DNA of 64,000 bases from Colias croceus (GCF_905220415.1 NC_059537.1:1240001-1304000), one strand, 5' to 3'; shown: positions 23,010 through 34,892, numbered from the stretch's first letter. Translations and numbers: made by a program. The notes: generated by a model not told the origin, from the letters alone.

Positions 23010-23620
23010 TATTAACTTTTGAACTACCTACCACACGAGCCAAGCGAGCGAAGCGAGCGAGTCACGGCAGCGGCCAGCATAAATATTCAAATAGGTAGCG
23101 AGGAGCGAAGCGACGAGCGTGTTAGGTTAACTTTTGAACTACTTACCGCACGAGCCAAGCGAGCGAAGCGAGCGAGTCGCGTCAACGGCCGGCCTAAATA
23201 TTCAAATAGGTAGCGAGGAGCGAAGCGACGAGCGTGTTAGGTTAACTCTTGAACAGTTTATTATGAAAAGTCACTGCCCGCTATCGATAAGACGTTTCAA
23301 AAATTTTACCAATATTTGAATAAGTAATATATAAGCAGTTTAGGTAGCGAGGAGCGAAGCGACGAGCGTGTAAGGTTAACTTTTGAACTACCAAACGAGC
23401 CATGCGAGCGAAGCGAGCGAGCGAGTCACGGCAGCGGCCGGCCTAAATATTCAAATAGGTAGCGAGGAGCGAAGCGACGAGCGTGTTAGGTTAACTTTTG
23501 AACTACCTATCGCACGAGCCAAGCGAGCGAAGCGAGCGAGTCTTGGCAGCGGCCGGCCTAAATATTCTAATAGGTAGCGAGGAGCGAAGCGACGAGCGTG
23601 AGGTTAACTCTTGAACAGTT
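23010..23620 (+). repeat. 115-bp minisatellite in Helitron unit A
   Basis: Repeats of about 115 bp. Each has TTAACTTTTGAACTAC, an AGCGAGCGAAGCGAGCGAG core, GGCAGCGGCCGGCC, AATATTCAAATAGG and GAGGAGCGAAGCGACGAGCG. Interrupted once by a variant with CGCTATCGATAAGACG. Confidence 0.85.
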
Positions 23621-23639
23621 TATTATGAAAAGTCACTGC

Positions 23640-24230
23640 CCGCTATCGATAAGACGTTTCAAAAATTTAACAATATTTGAATAAGTAATTTATAAGCATT
23701 ACCGACTGACTGTAGAATCGCTGTTAGGAGATGTAACAAATGGATAGGAAATTTGAATGCATTTTCGAATGACTGAAGATTTCTGCCCTGGGATGAGCCG
23801 CGAGCTGCTTGCAGCTCGCGCACCATGCACCCTCGAAGGTGAACCGCCCCCCGGAATAGAAAATATTTGAATTTGAAATTTATAAACACTTCCGATTGAC
23901 TGTGGAATCGCTGTTTGCAGATAATAGCAAATTGACGGGGAATTTTAATGCATTTTCAAATGACTGAAGATTTCTGTCCTGGGATGCTTCGCGGGCTGCT
24001 TGCAGCCCGCGCACTACGCTCCCTCGAAGGTGGACAGCCTCCCGGAGTCGAAAATACTTGAATGGGAAATTTATAAGCATTACCGACTGACTGTGGAATC
24101 GCTGTTAGCAGAAAATTACAAATGGACTGGGAATTCTAACACATTTTCTAATGACTGCCTTATTGCTTCAACCCAGGGGCAAAAGGGGCTCGCGGGCTGC
24201 TTGCAGCTTGCTGCTTGCTGGTGCGTTGTC
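23640..24230 (+). repeat. ~190-bp hairpin repeats, unit A
   Basis: Each copy contains GACTGACTGT(A/G)GAATCGCTG, ACTGAAGATTTCTG and a perfect hairpin. Hairpin at 23799-23820 is CGCGAGCTGC / GCAGCTCGCG; the next uses CGCGGGCTGC / GCAGCCCGCG. Confidence 0.8.
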
Positions 24231-25727
24231 CAGCTAGTTATAATATATAAAGCTACACTACCACTCACTCACTGACTGACTGACATCGGGTTTCTCGGAA
24301 ACTAAGGGGAAAGTGGGGGGGATTATGACGTGATCGTGTAGAGGTGTGCCGAGAGACCAGAGGAAAAATATAGCGATCTCGATCATCTTCGAAAACCAAG
24401 TGGACCCCTGGAGGTGCGCAAAAACGGTGATACCTGGAGGGGGGTTGTCTGAACAAAAAATGCTCGGAACTGGTGGCGATTACCAGGGGAGGTGGAAAAA
24501 TGGGGATTTTCGCGAAAACAAGATGGCCGCCGTACTTTGCCAAAATCGCCGTTTATGAATCCTTACGTCTCAAATTTGGCACACGTGCTCTGTTCAAGCC
24601 AGCGAATCGATCGGTGCCCCGTTCGAGTGGCTCCGGGCCCCCGTTTCCATCTTCCATACAACGTAAAACCCAACGGCCCGTGGAAACGGTGCGAGTTGGG
24701 TGGGGGGTCCCGGAACTAAAAATGATCACCACCCTGGGACGCTACCAGGGAGCCATAGTGGGACGCTCGATTTTGGAATTTTTCCATTTTTGGCGCAAAC
24801 ATAAAAACGTAAATTTAGACGAGGTGGTGCAATAGAGAAATAAACCAATGACGCATTCATACTCGCCCAGCTCCCAGGATATCCAGAAAAATCCGAAATC
24901 TTAAACTTTCCCACATCTCGCGAAGACGGTCAACGGCCCGCGCAAACGGTAGCAGCTGCATCTGGGGTGCTCGAACTAAACTTGTAGTAGACCTCGAGCA
25001 ATTACCACAGAGTGTGAAAAAAATTCAAAATGGCGGAAAAAATGGCCGCCGCCATACAAATTCTAAAACGGCCATCGCTGGTGTGATCGCGCTGAAACTT
25101 GGCACAGGGGCTTTAATCAAGCCGCACATTGAGGTGGCATACTCATAATCGAGTTTCCATCGCTGGTTTCCGAGTTTCATACAACGCAAAATTCGACGGC
25201 TCTCTGAAACGGCGCGAGATAGGTGGGGGGTGTAGAACTAAAAAATGATCAGGAAGATGGGGTGCTACCAGGGCAATCAAGAAATTTCAGATTCGACGCC
25301 ATTTTTTTTTTCAAAAATGGCCAATTTTTCAAAGCAAGATGGTGGCGCCGGTTACTTTACGATCGGTCTGAAAATTGACTTTTGTGCTCTTATCGGCCAT
25401 ATTTAGAAAACTGCGTACTCAGAATTTCTCTTCGACCCCCGGTTTCCATTTTCCATACATCACGAAATTCAACGGCTCTCTGAACTGGTGGCACTTAGGT
25501 TGGGGTCACCAAGGTAAAAAATGTTTAAAAACTTGGTCCGCTTCCAGGTACATAAAAATTTTTGCTAAAAAGCGAAATTTTTTTTTTCGAAAATTTTGTA
25601 TGGAAATTTCCATAGTAGGAAGGGTAATTGAATAGCATCGGCAAAAGACGGCACCGCGGGCTGCTTGCTGCCCGCGCACCGCGCAACTTCAAGGGTTGAC
25701 AGCCTCCCGGAGTAGAAAATAATATTT

Positions 25728-26560
25728 ATTAACTTTTGAACTACCCCACGAGCCAAGCGAGCGAAGCGAGCGAGTCACGGCAGCGGCCAGCGTAAATATT
25801 CAAATAGGTAGCGAGGAGCGAAGCGACGAGCTTGTAAGGTTAACTTTTGAACTACTTACCGCACGAGCCAAGCGAGCGAAGCGAGCGAGTCGCGTCAACG
25901 GCCGGCGTAAATATTCAAATAGGTAGCGAGGAGCGAAGCGACGAGCGTGTTAGGTTAACTTTTGAACTACTTACCGAACGAGCCAAGCGAGCGAAGCGAG
26001 CGAGTCGCGTCAACGGCCGGCCTAAATATTCAAATGGGTAGCGAGGAGCGAAGCGACGAGCGTGTTAGGTTAACTTATGAACTACCTACCGCACGAGCCA
26101 AGCGAGCGAAGCGAGCGAGTTGCGGCAGTGGCCGGCCTAAATATTCAAATAGGTAGCGAGGAGCGAAGCGACGAGCGTGTTAGGTTAACTCTTGAACAGT
26201 TTATTATGAAAAGTCACTGCCCGCTATCGATAAGACGTTTAAAAAATTTACCAATATTTGAATAAGTAATTTATAAGCAGTTTAGGTAGCGAGGAGCGAA
26301 GCGACGAGCGTGTAAGGTTAACTTTTGAACTACCACACGAGCCATGCGAGCGAAGCGAGCGAGTCACGGCAGCGGCCGGCCTAAATATTCAAATAGGTAG
26401 CGAGGAGCGAAGCGACGAGCGTGTTAGGTTAACTTTTGAACTACCTATCGCACGAGCCAAGCGAGCGAAGCGAGCGAGTCGCGGCAGCGGCCGGCCTAAA
26501 TATTCAAATAGGTAGCGAGGAGCGAAGCGACGAGCGTGTTAGGTTAACTCTTGAACAGTT
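25728..26560 (+). repeat. 115-bp minisatellite in Helitron unit B
   Basis: Same repeat as 23010-23620, with more copies. The AGCGAGCGAAGCGAGCGAG core recurs in each. Confidence 0.85.
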
Positions 26561-26599
26561 TATTATGAAAAGTCACTGCCCGCTATCGATAAGACGTTT

Positions 26600-27160
26600 C
26601 AAAAATTTAACAATATTTGAATAAGTAATTTATAAGCAGTTTCGACTGACTGTAGAATCGCTGTTAGGAGATGTAACAAATGGATAGGAAATTTGAATGC
26701 ATTTTCAAATGACTGAAGATTTCTGCCCTGGGATGAGCCGCGAGCTGCTTGCAGCTCGCGCACCATGCACCCTCGAAGGTGAACCGCCTCCCGGAATAGA
26801 AAATATTTGAATTTGAAATTTATAAGCACTTCCGATTGACTGTGGAATCACTGTTTGCAGATAATAGCAAATTGACGGGGAATTTTAATGCATTTTCAAA
26901 TGACTGAAGATTTCTGTCCTGGGATGCTTCGCGGGCTGCTTGCAGCCCGCGCACTACGCTCCCTCGAAGGTGGACAGCCTCCCGGAGTGGAAAATACTTG
27001 AATGGGGAATTTATAAGCATTACCGACTGACTGTGGAATCGCTGTTAGCAGAAAATTACAAATGGACTGGGAATTCTAACACATTTTCTAATGACTGCGC
27101 TATTGCTTCAACCCAGGGGCAAAAGGGGCTCGCGGGCTGCTTGCAGCCCGCGCACAACGC
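26600..27160 (+). repeat. ~190-bp hairpin repeats, unit B
   Basis: Same series as 23640-24230, with the A/T version of the stem at 26739-26760. Confidence 0.8.
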
Positions 27161-28654
27161 ACCAGCTAGTTATAATATATAAAGCTACACTACCACTGAC
27201 TCACTGACTCACTGACATCGGTTTTCTCGGAAACTTCGTGGAAAGTGGGGGGGATAACGACGTGATCGTGTAGAGGTGCGCCGAGTGACCAGAGGAAAAA
27301 TATAGCGATCTCGATCATCTTCGAAAACCAAGTGGACCCCTGGAGGTGCGCAAAAACGGTGATACCTGGAGGGGGGGTGTCTGAACAAAAAATGCTCAGA
27401 ACTGGTGGCGATTACCAGGGGAGGTGGAAAAATGGGGATTTTCGCGAAAACAAGATGGCCGCCGTACTTTGCCAAAATCGCCGTTTATGAATCCTTACGT
27501 CTCAAATTTGGCACACGTGCTCTGTTCGAGCCGGCGAATCGATCGGTGCCCCGTTCGAGTGGCTCCGGGCCCCCGTTTCCAACTTCCATACAACGTAAAA
27601 TCCAACGGCCCGCGGAAACGGTGTGAGATGGGTGGGGGGTCCCCGAACTAAAAATGATCACCACCCTGGGACGCTACCAGGGAGCCATAGTGGGACGCTC
27701 GATTTTGGAATTTTTCCATTTTTGGGGCAAACATAAAAACGTAAATTTAGACGAGGTGGTGCAATGGAGAAATACACTAATGACGCATTCGTACTCGCCC
27801 AGCTCCCAGGATATCCAGAAAAATCCGAAATCTTAAACTTTCCCTCATCTCTCGAAGACGGTCAACGGCCCGCGCAAACGGTAGCAGCTACATCTGGGGT
27901 GCTCAAACTAAACTTGTAGTAGACCTCGAGCAATTACCACAGATAGTGAAAAAAATTCAAAATGGCGGAAAAAATGGCCGCCGCCATACAAATTCTAAAA
28001 CGGCTATCGCTGGTCCGATCGCGCTGAAACTTGGCACAGGGGCTTTAATCGAGTCGCGTATTAAGTTGGCATACTCATAATCGAGTTTCCATAGCTGGTT
28101 TCCGAGTTTCATACAACGCAAAATTCGACGGCTCTCTGAAACGGCGCGAGATAGGTGGGGGGTGTAGAACAAAAAAATGATCAGGAAGATGGGGTGCTAC
28201 CAGGGCAATCGAGAAATTTCAAATTGGACGCAATTTTTTTTCAAAAAATGGCCAATTTTTCAAAGCAAGATGGTGGCGCCGGTTCCGTCACGATCGGTCT
28301 GAAAATTGACTTCTGTGCTTTGATTGGTCAGATTTACAAAACTGCATACTCAGAATTTCTCTCCGACCCCCGGTTTCCATTTTCCATACATCACGAAATT
28401 CAACGGCTCTCTGAACTGGTGGCACTTAGGTTGGGGTCACCAAGGTAAAAAATGTTTAAAAACTTGGTCCGCTTCCAGGCACATAAAAATTTTTGCTAAA
28501 AAGCGAAATTTTGTTTTTCGAAAATTTTGTATGGAAATTTCCATAGTAGGAAGGGTAATTGAATAGCATCGGCAAAAGACGGCACCGCGGGCTGCTTGCT
28601 GCCCGCGCACCGCGCAACTTCGAGGGTTGACAGCCTCCCGGAGTAGAAAATATT

Positions 28655-29370
28655 TATTAACTTTTGAACTACCGCACGAGCCAAGCGAGCGAAGCGAGCG
28701 AGTCACGGCAGCGGCCAGCGTAAATATTCAAATAGGTAGCGAGGAGCGAAGCGACGAGCGTGTTAGGTTAACTTTTGAACTACTTACCGCACAAGCTAAG
28801 CGAGCGAAGCGAGCGAGTCGCGTCAACGGCCGGCCTAAATATTCAAATGGGTAGCGAGGAGCGAAGCGACGAGCGTGTTAGGTTAACTTATGAACTACCT
28901 ACCGCACGAGCCAAGCGAGCGAAGCGAGCGAGTTGAGGCAGCGGCCGGCCTAAATATTCAAATAGGTAGCGAGGAGCGAAGCGACGAGCGTGTTAGGTTA
29001 ACTCTTGAACAGTTTATTATGAAAAGTCACTGCCCGCTATCGATAAGACGTTTCAAAAATTTTACCAATATTTGAATAAGTAATTTATAAGCAGTTTAGG
29101 TAGCGAGGAGCGAAGCGACGAGCGTGTAAGGTTAACTTTTGAACTACCACACGAGCCATGCGAGCGAAGCGAGCGAGTCACGATAGCGGCCGGCCTAAAT
29201 ATTCAAATAGGTAGCGAGGAGCGAAGCGACGAGCGTGTTAGGTTAACTTTTGAACTACCTATCGCACGAGCCAAGCGAGCGAAGCGAGCGAGTCGCGGCA
29301 GCGGCCGGCCTAAATATTCAAATAGGTAGTGAGGAGCGAAGCGACGAGCGTGTTAGGTTAACTCTTGAAC
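28655..29370 (+). repeat. 115-bp minisatellite in Helitron unit C
   Basis: Third array of the same repeat. The period is not a multiple of three, so no reading frame is kept across copies. Confidence 0.85.
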
Positions 29371-29439
29371 AGTTTATTATGAAAAGTCACTGCCCGCTAT
29401 CGATAAGACGTTTCAAAAATTTAACAATAATTGAATAAG

Positions 29440-30350
29440 TAATTTATAAGCAGTTTCGACTGACTGTAGAATCGCTATTAGCAGATGTTACAAATGGAAA
29501 GGAAATTCGAATGCATTTACAAATAACTGAAGATTTCTGCCCTGGGATGAGCCGCGAGCTGCTTGCAGCTCGCGCACCATGCACCCTCGAAGGTGGACAG
29601 CCCCCCGGAATAGAAAATATTTGAATGGGGAATTTATAAGCATTACCGACTGACTGTAGAATCGCTGTTAGGAGATGTAACAAATGGATAGGAAATTCGA
29701 ATGCATTTTCAAATGACTGAAAATTTCTGCCCTGGGATGCTTCGCGGGCTGCTTGCAGCCCGCGCACTACGCTCCCTCGAAGGTGGACAGCCTCCCGGAG
29801 TGGAAAATACTTGAATGGGGAATTTATAAGCATTAACGACTTACTGTAGAATCGCTGTTAACAGATAAAAGCAAATTGACGGGGAATTTTAACGCATTTT
29901 CTAATGACTGAAGATTTTTGTCCCTGGGATGTACCGCGGGCTGCTTGCAGCCCGCGCACCACGCACCCTCGATGGTGGATAGCCCCCCGGAATAGAAAAT
30001 ATTTGAATGGGGAATTTATAAGCAGTTTCGACTGACTGTAGAATCGCTGTTAGGAGATGTAACAAATGGATAGGAAATTCGAATGCATTTTCAAATGACT
30101 AAAGATTTCTGCCCTGGTATGCTTCGCGGGCTGCTTGCAGCCCGCGCACTACGCTCCCTCGAAGGTGGACAGCCTCCCGGAGTGGAAAATACTTGAATGG
30201 GGAATTTATAAGCATTAACGACTTACTATAGAATCGCTGTTAGCAGATGTAACAAATGTACAGAAAATTTGAATATACTTTCAAATGACTGCCCTATTGC
30301 TTCAATCCAGGGGCAAAAAGGGCTCGCGGGCTGCTTGCAGCCCGCGCACA
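29440..30350 (+). repeat. ~190-bp hairpin repeats, unit C
   Basis: Longest series, five hairpins. The A/T stem version is at 29553-29574; the last is the Helitron 3' hairpin. Confidence 0.8.
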
Positions 30351-30512
30351 ACGCACCAGCTAGTTATTAATATAAAGATAAATATAACATAGTGAAGCTG
30401 AAACTATTTAAAAACTACCATAATTACTATATAAAAAAATCTGGTGCTATATAAAATGACAAGGACATTTTTTTTTTCTTGAATGTACAATTTTTGGCGG
30501 CCATACTCATCA

Positions 30513-31030
30513 ACAATGCTCTATTCCTACTAAATTGGGTGAGGCGGACGGAAAAATTAATATTGTTCTATGATTACACATACTAATTTTGAATCTTAAA
30601 AAAAAATATAAATTTATAAATTAAAAATTTGAATGCCATAAAACCAAAAATATCAATTTCTTGGAAAAAGTATCAATATACATCGGCATACATTATTAAT
30701 CAACACAATAGGTATTAGGTAGTACTATCGCTCCAAAGACTTAAAATAATCGGTTCATTGTTATTATCGCTTCAAAAACCATAAATATATTTTTCAATTG
30801 TGCTTTATTATGTTATGCTGAATCTTGAATCAAAATCAAAGCATCAGAAAAATTATAACCATATCAAATAAATTAATGTCTATTAATTTTATCATTACTT
30901 TAACTTTTAAAAAGAAACGATGTTCTCTATACCAATAAAAAACCCCAATTTAATCTAAATTCACAAATAAATACTTCTTCACACCACTAATAATAGTTCC
31001 AATTTCTAAATGATAAATTGGATTACATAC
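30513..31030. other. AT-rich DNA, nothing recognised
   Basis: No gene or repeat identified between the inverted-repeat element and the candidate exon. Confidence 0.4.
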
Positions 31031-31056
31031 CTTATTGCAATCACAGCAGAATCCAT
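31031..31056 (-). other. Candidate short first coding exon
   Basis: On the minus strand an ATG with A at -3 and G at +4 opens MDSAVIAI plus AG, then a strong donor GTATGT (31030-31025). An in-frame TGA lies just upstream, so this is the first usable ATG. The two leftover bases would fit exon 2 of the ZnT-like gene in phase (a one-in-three chance). It could be an alternative first exon of that gene, the first exon of another gene, or coincidence. Confidence 0.3.
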
Positions 31057-31497
31057 AATTGCCCTTCAATTATTCACCAAACGCATTTTCCAAAACGTTT
31101 CTGTGAAACACTGAAACCACCACTCGACACTTGCTTGAATTACAATGATTTCATGGAAAATTATACACACAGTTGAACAATGCGGCGTCGAATCCTTAGC
31201 TATACTCTGTTAATACTATGGATGTACTTGTTTTACCAAATACAATGTGTATGAAATATTTCATAATATGAAATATTTTACAGTGGGTACACAATTTTCA
31301 CTCATACTGTCTGTGCAGATGACACAAATCCGAGTGTTGTTATGTATTTCTACACGATAAATATTCAAATATATGTATTTAATATTTATTATTCAGAGTC
31401 CTATTGATTAAATATTAACTCTATCATAACTTAAAATAAATTAACACTTAAAAATATGTAATAAACACATTAAACGAACGAGAAAGGAAAGATCCTA

Positions 31498-31723
31498 CTA
31501 TAATAATATTATAAATGCGAAAGTTTGTATGTATGATGTATGGATGTTTGTTACTTTTTCACGTAAAATCTACTGAACCGATTACAATGAAATTTAGCAC
31601 ACATATAGAGGGTAACTTGGATTAACACATAGGATAGTTTTTATCCCGGAAATCCCACGGGAACGGGAACTATGCGGGTTTTCCTTTGCAAACGCGGGCG
31701 AAGCCGCGGGCGGAAATCTAGTA
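31498..31723 (-). repeat. CTAGATTTCCGCCCGCGG-family repeat, reverse copy
   Basis: From AATATTATAAATGCGAAAG to GCGGGCGGAAATCTAG, nearly identical to 14985-15224. Confidence 0.75.
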
Positions 31724-31766
31724 GGTATATATATTTGGGGCTTCACATTTATACCTCAAAGTCCTA

Positions 31767-31996
31767 CTAATATTATAAATGCGAAAGTTTGTGAGGATGT
31801 GTGTGTGTGTGTGTGTTTGCTTGTTACTCTTTCACGCAAATACTACAGAACCGATTACAATGAAATTTAGCACACATGTAGAAGGTAACTTGGATTTACA
31901 CATAGGATAGGTTTTATCCCGAAAATCCCACGGGAACGGGAACTATGCGGGGTTTCCTTTGTAAACGCGGGCGAAGCCGCGGGCGGAAAGCTAGGC
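31767..31996 (-). repeat. CTAGCTTTCCGCCCGCGG-family repeat, reverse copy
   Basis: Second copy in the same orientation just downstream, with a GT run at about 31798-31816. Confidence 0.75.
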
Positions 31997-32063
31997 TTCA
32001 CATTTATACTTCAAAATGTTGTTAAAAATGCAACCTTGATAGATAGCCTGAAACCAACTGTTT

Positions 32064-32655
32064 TTAGGGTTCCGTAGCCAAAATGGCAAAAACGGAACCC
32101 TTATAGTTTCGTCATGTCCGTCTGTCCGTCTGTCCGTCTGTCCGTCTGTCACAGCCGATTTACTCGGAAACTATAAGTACTACAGTGATGAAATTTGATG
32201 GGAATATGTGTTGTATGAACCGCTACAAAAATATGACACTAAATAGTAAAAAAAAGAATTGGGGGTGGGGCCCCCCATACATGTAACTGAGGGATGAAAT
32301 TTTTTTTTTCGATGTACATACCCGTGTGGGGTATCAATGGAAAGGTCTTTTAAAATGATATAAAGTTTTCTAAAAAACATTTTTCTTAAAGTGAACGGTT
32401 TTTGAGATATCAGCTCTCAAAGTCGTAAAAAGTATGTCCCCCCCCCTCTATTTTTATAACTACGGGGTATAAAATTCTAAAAAAAATAGAGGTGATGCAT
32501 GCTAATTAACTCTTTCAACGATTTTTGGTTTGATCAAAGTATCTCTTATAGTTTTTGAGATAGGTTGATTTAACTGTAATTTATTATATTTGCTGCTACG
32601 GAACCCTTTGTGCGCGAGCCCGACTCGCACTTGGCCGGTTTTTTTTTTCATTACT
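32064..32655 (-). repeat. CCGGCCAAGTGCGAGTC-family repeat
   Basis: Starts AGGGTTCCGTAGCC, has a GTCT/GTCC microsatellite (32118-32150) and ends GACTCGCACTTGGCCGG. Same family as 5793-6953 and 62100-62992. Confidence 0.7.
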
Positions 32656-32895
32656 GTTCGATATTCGTAGGTCCTCATTAAAATGAAAATTTATCAAATA
32701 CATACATGTAAGTACCTAGTAGGAATTTAACCAATGGATTTTTTCTTATTGATAATTTATGTAGGCATTTTCAAACACGAATAAGAAAATAATATACCTA
32801 CTATATAATTTTATTGATATGGAAATTAAAGATAAAATAAACGAAGGAATGAAGATCGTTAAAAAAAAGAGTGTGTGCATAGAGTAGTGTGTGTA

Positions 32896-34332
32896 AGGTA
32901 AAAGCACCTAATACGGAGGTATTTCGCAACATTTGAAAGTAAGTATCAAAAATAAGCATTTGTAAGTATTTGTAAAGGTGCCAAACCACTTTATCGTTAA
33001 AAGTGGAACTTAAATTTTGTATTGCTGTTGAGTCTATGTTTATTTTCATAATATTTCTTATTTTAAAAAAATATTTAAATAGTCATGTCGATTTTCCCTA
33101 ATACGGAGGTATGATTTTGGTCAGAGCCTAATACTGCGGTAGGCGGCTCCTAATACGGAGGGTCAGATAGTATATACATTGAAGTTCCGTACAAATAATA
33201 TTTGTTAAATAATAGCAATGTGTTAGTAAAGTAAATTGTAAGTTTTTTATTCATTAACCATTGGTTTGATTACGTTGATTCACTTTTAATGTGTTTCATT
33301 TATGCTTTTAGTTTTATCGGAAAAAAAACACGCATATCAAATAAGAATCCACAAAAAAAGACACAAAACTTCTTATTTATTTACGCAACCCTAAATCTGG
33401 TAATTTTAAGTTCTATGAAATAGGGCCGTAATAGGAGATCATATATAACCTAATACAGAGTTACCTGGAAATATCTACCACCGTAATAGGAAAACTACTC
33501 GTGTTTTTAATAATCCTAATTCTGACCCATCAAAAATTCGATAAACAAGAGAATGTAAATGCTTAATCAAATGATAACAGTTTTTTGGCTCAGATGTGTA
33601 AAACTCAAATCAACAGTTATACAAAATAAATGATTTGTGATACATTAAAATACACCTTCCTATTTTTACCCCTTCTAAGAAACAAACATTTTGTACTCAA
33701 CCATTTTCATATTTAACTGGATTTCTAATTAAGAAAACATACCGCAGAATATGGTTTCTAATTTATCAGATTAATAATTATTCCAACTAATCTTGGAATT
33801 AATTCAATAAGTAAATAAAATTAAAGTTATAAACAATTAAACATGCCCAGTATTTTTCCTATTTCGGAGTTATGCCACCGTATTAGGATTAATCTATAAA
33901 ATTTGTATCGTATTACGGCGGTATTTTATTTCTTATTTTTTGGGTAGAAAATGACTTACAAATATGAAACAAGCTATTTAAATAGTGAGTGTAATAGTAG
34001 GAAAATGCAATAAACAATACATATACAAACTTGAACGGCTTTTTAATACGAAAAACTTAGTTTATAAATATTAGTGTACTTACTTTTGTTGTTTCGCGTT
34101 TGTATGGAAACACCTCTCATGTCGATGCCGTTACACAGATTGATTGATCTTGTTGTGTTGTCTATGTGCTATACTTGCAAACGTTAGTTAAGTCATGGAG
34201 TAATAAATTTGGAATAAATAGCTTACGTTTTGGTGTACTTAAAATTTATAAAACAGGAATAAAACTCGAAAAAAGAAATACCACCGTATTAGGAAGCGAT
34301 TTTGACTACCGCCGTATTAGGAGCCTTTACCT
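32896..34332. mobile_element. TA-flanked element with CCTAATACGGAGG motifs
   Basis: Inverted ends AGGTAAAAGCACCTAATACGG and the complement ending GGAGCCTTTACCT, each flanked by TA (32894-32895 and 34333-34334). At least ten variants of CCTAATACGGAGGT lie inside on both strands. Removing it restores GTGTGTGTACTTATGTACAC, as found intact near 61390-61410. No transposase seen. Confidence 0.78.
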
Positions 34333-34487
34333 TACTTATGTACACGCGAGAAGTTATACTTCTTTGGCGTATGGAAAATACAGGGTGTCTCAAAAGAAAG
34401 TTTATATTTTGTGGATGAATAAAAAAAAAAAGTAAGCGGTGTATTGAAAAAATGTTTATTAATTATTAAAGTGCATAATATGGGAAT

Positions 34488-34892
34488 TCATTTCTTAAAA
34501 ATAATATCGTCCAAATGCAGTCCATTGCGTTCACGGCACTCATTTAATCGAACACTAAAATTATTTATGACAGCTCGGCAAGTAGACACAGTGATGGCTG
34601 CCATTTCGTGTCGGATATTTTCTTTTAAATGCACTAGAGAAGTTGGTTTTTTGGCATACACTTTAGATTTAAGATACCCCCACAAGAAAAAGTCCATGGG
34701 AGTTAAATCAGGGCTGTGTGGAGACCAATTTATATCACCTCTCCTAGAGATCAATTTTCCCGGAAAAATTTCATGAATTCGAGGTAAAGACATATTGGAT
34801 GTGTGTGATGTAGCTCCGTCTTGCTGTAACCATGTTCTCTGGTTATAGCCAGGAAAGTTTTGCAGTGCAGGCACTAAAAACTCGTCTACCAT
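34488..34892 (-). pseudogene. Mariner transposase fragment, C-terminal part
   Basis: DDE/D transposase that cuts and joins the element ends. The 134 codons include WLQQDGATSHT with the second catalytic Asp and SPDLTPMDFFLWGY with the third. By my count 41 residues separate them, which suggests the DD41D group. The frame just upstream (KGGRAVTVNSERW, near 34890-34930) continues the transposase after a frame change. The first catalytic Asp and the DNA-binding domain are absent, so it cannot be active. Confidence 0.85.

Larger units (their letters stand above)
21524..24237 (+). mobile_element. Helitron unit A
   Basis: First of three units, about 2.7 kb. Its terminal hairpin near 24190-24220 is disrupted (GCTTGCAGCTTGCTGCTTGC) although the final CTAG remains. 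Confidence 0.75.
24238..27169 (+). mobile_element. Helitron unit B
   Basis: About 2.9 kb, starts directly after the CTAG of unit A and ends with an intact hairpin and CTAG at 27166-27169. Confidence 0.78.
21524..30363 (+). mobile_element. Head-to-tail array of three non-autonomous Helitrons
   Basis: Three related units (21524-24237, 24238-27169, 27170-30363). Each opens with TATATAAAGCTACACTACCA and closes with CTAG before a T. The last unit has a classic 3' Helitron end: a 10-bp stem CGCGGGCTGC / GCAGCCCGCG with TT loop (30325-30346), 13 bases, then CTAG (30360-30363). The left end starts TC after A (21523|21524). No Rep/helicase coding is present. Short reading frames inside recur in all units but the sequence is non-coding in appearance. 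Confidence 0.82.
27170..30363 (+). mobile_element. Helitron unit C
   Basis: About 3.2 kb, the longest unit. It has extra copies of the roughly 190-bp hairpin repeat (29450-30340) compared with units A and B. Confidence 0.78.
20420..30508. mobile_element. Candidate large inverted-repeat element enclosing the Helitron array
   Basis: GAGTATGGCCGCCAAA at 20420 is inverted at 30493-30508. The match covers about 25 bp, including the inner TTGTACA, and both sides are flanked by ATCA (20416-20419 and 30509-30512). Internal sequence near the left end repeats motifs such as GTAACA(C/T)A and GTATCATTCGTGAA (20470-20510, 20860-20900, 21230-21260). Without the Helitrons it would be about 1.2 kb. Class unknown. 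Confidence 0.5.

Noticed and set aside
21552..24835. Repeated frames such as MAITRGGGKMGIFAKTRWPP in the Helitrons
   Set aside because: They overlap other frames on both strands, recur only because the DNA is repeated, and match no protein family I know.
23010..26560. CRISPR-like array
   Set aside because: Eukaryotic context; the units are contiguous ~115-bp minisatellites with no unique spacers.
23010..29370. Frames reading HEPSERSERV...SEERSDERVRL in the 115-bp repeats
   Set aside because: The repeat period is not a multiple of three, so frames shift at each copy; the peptides are by-products of GAGCGAAGC repeats.
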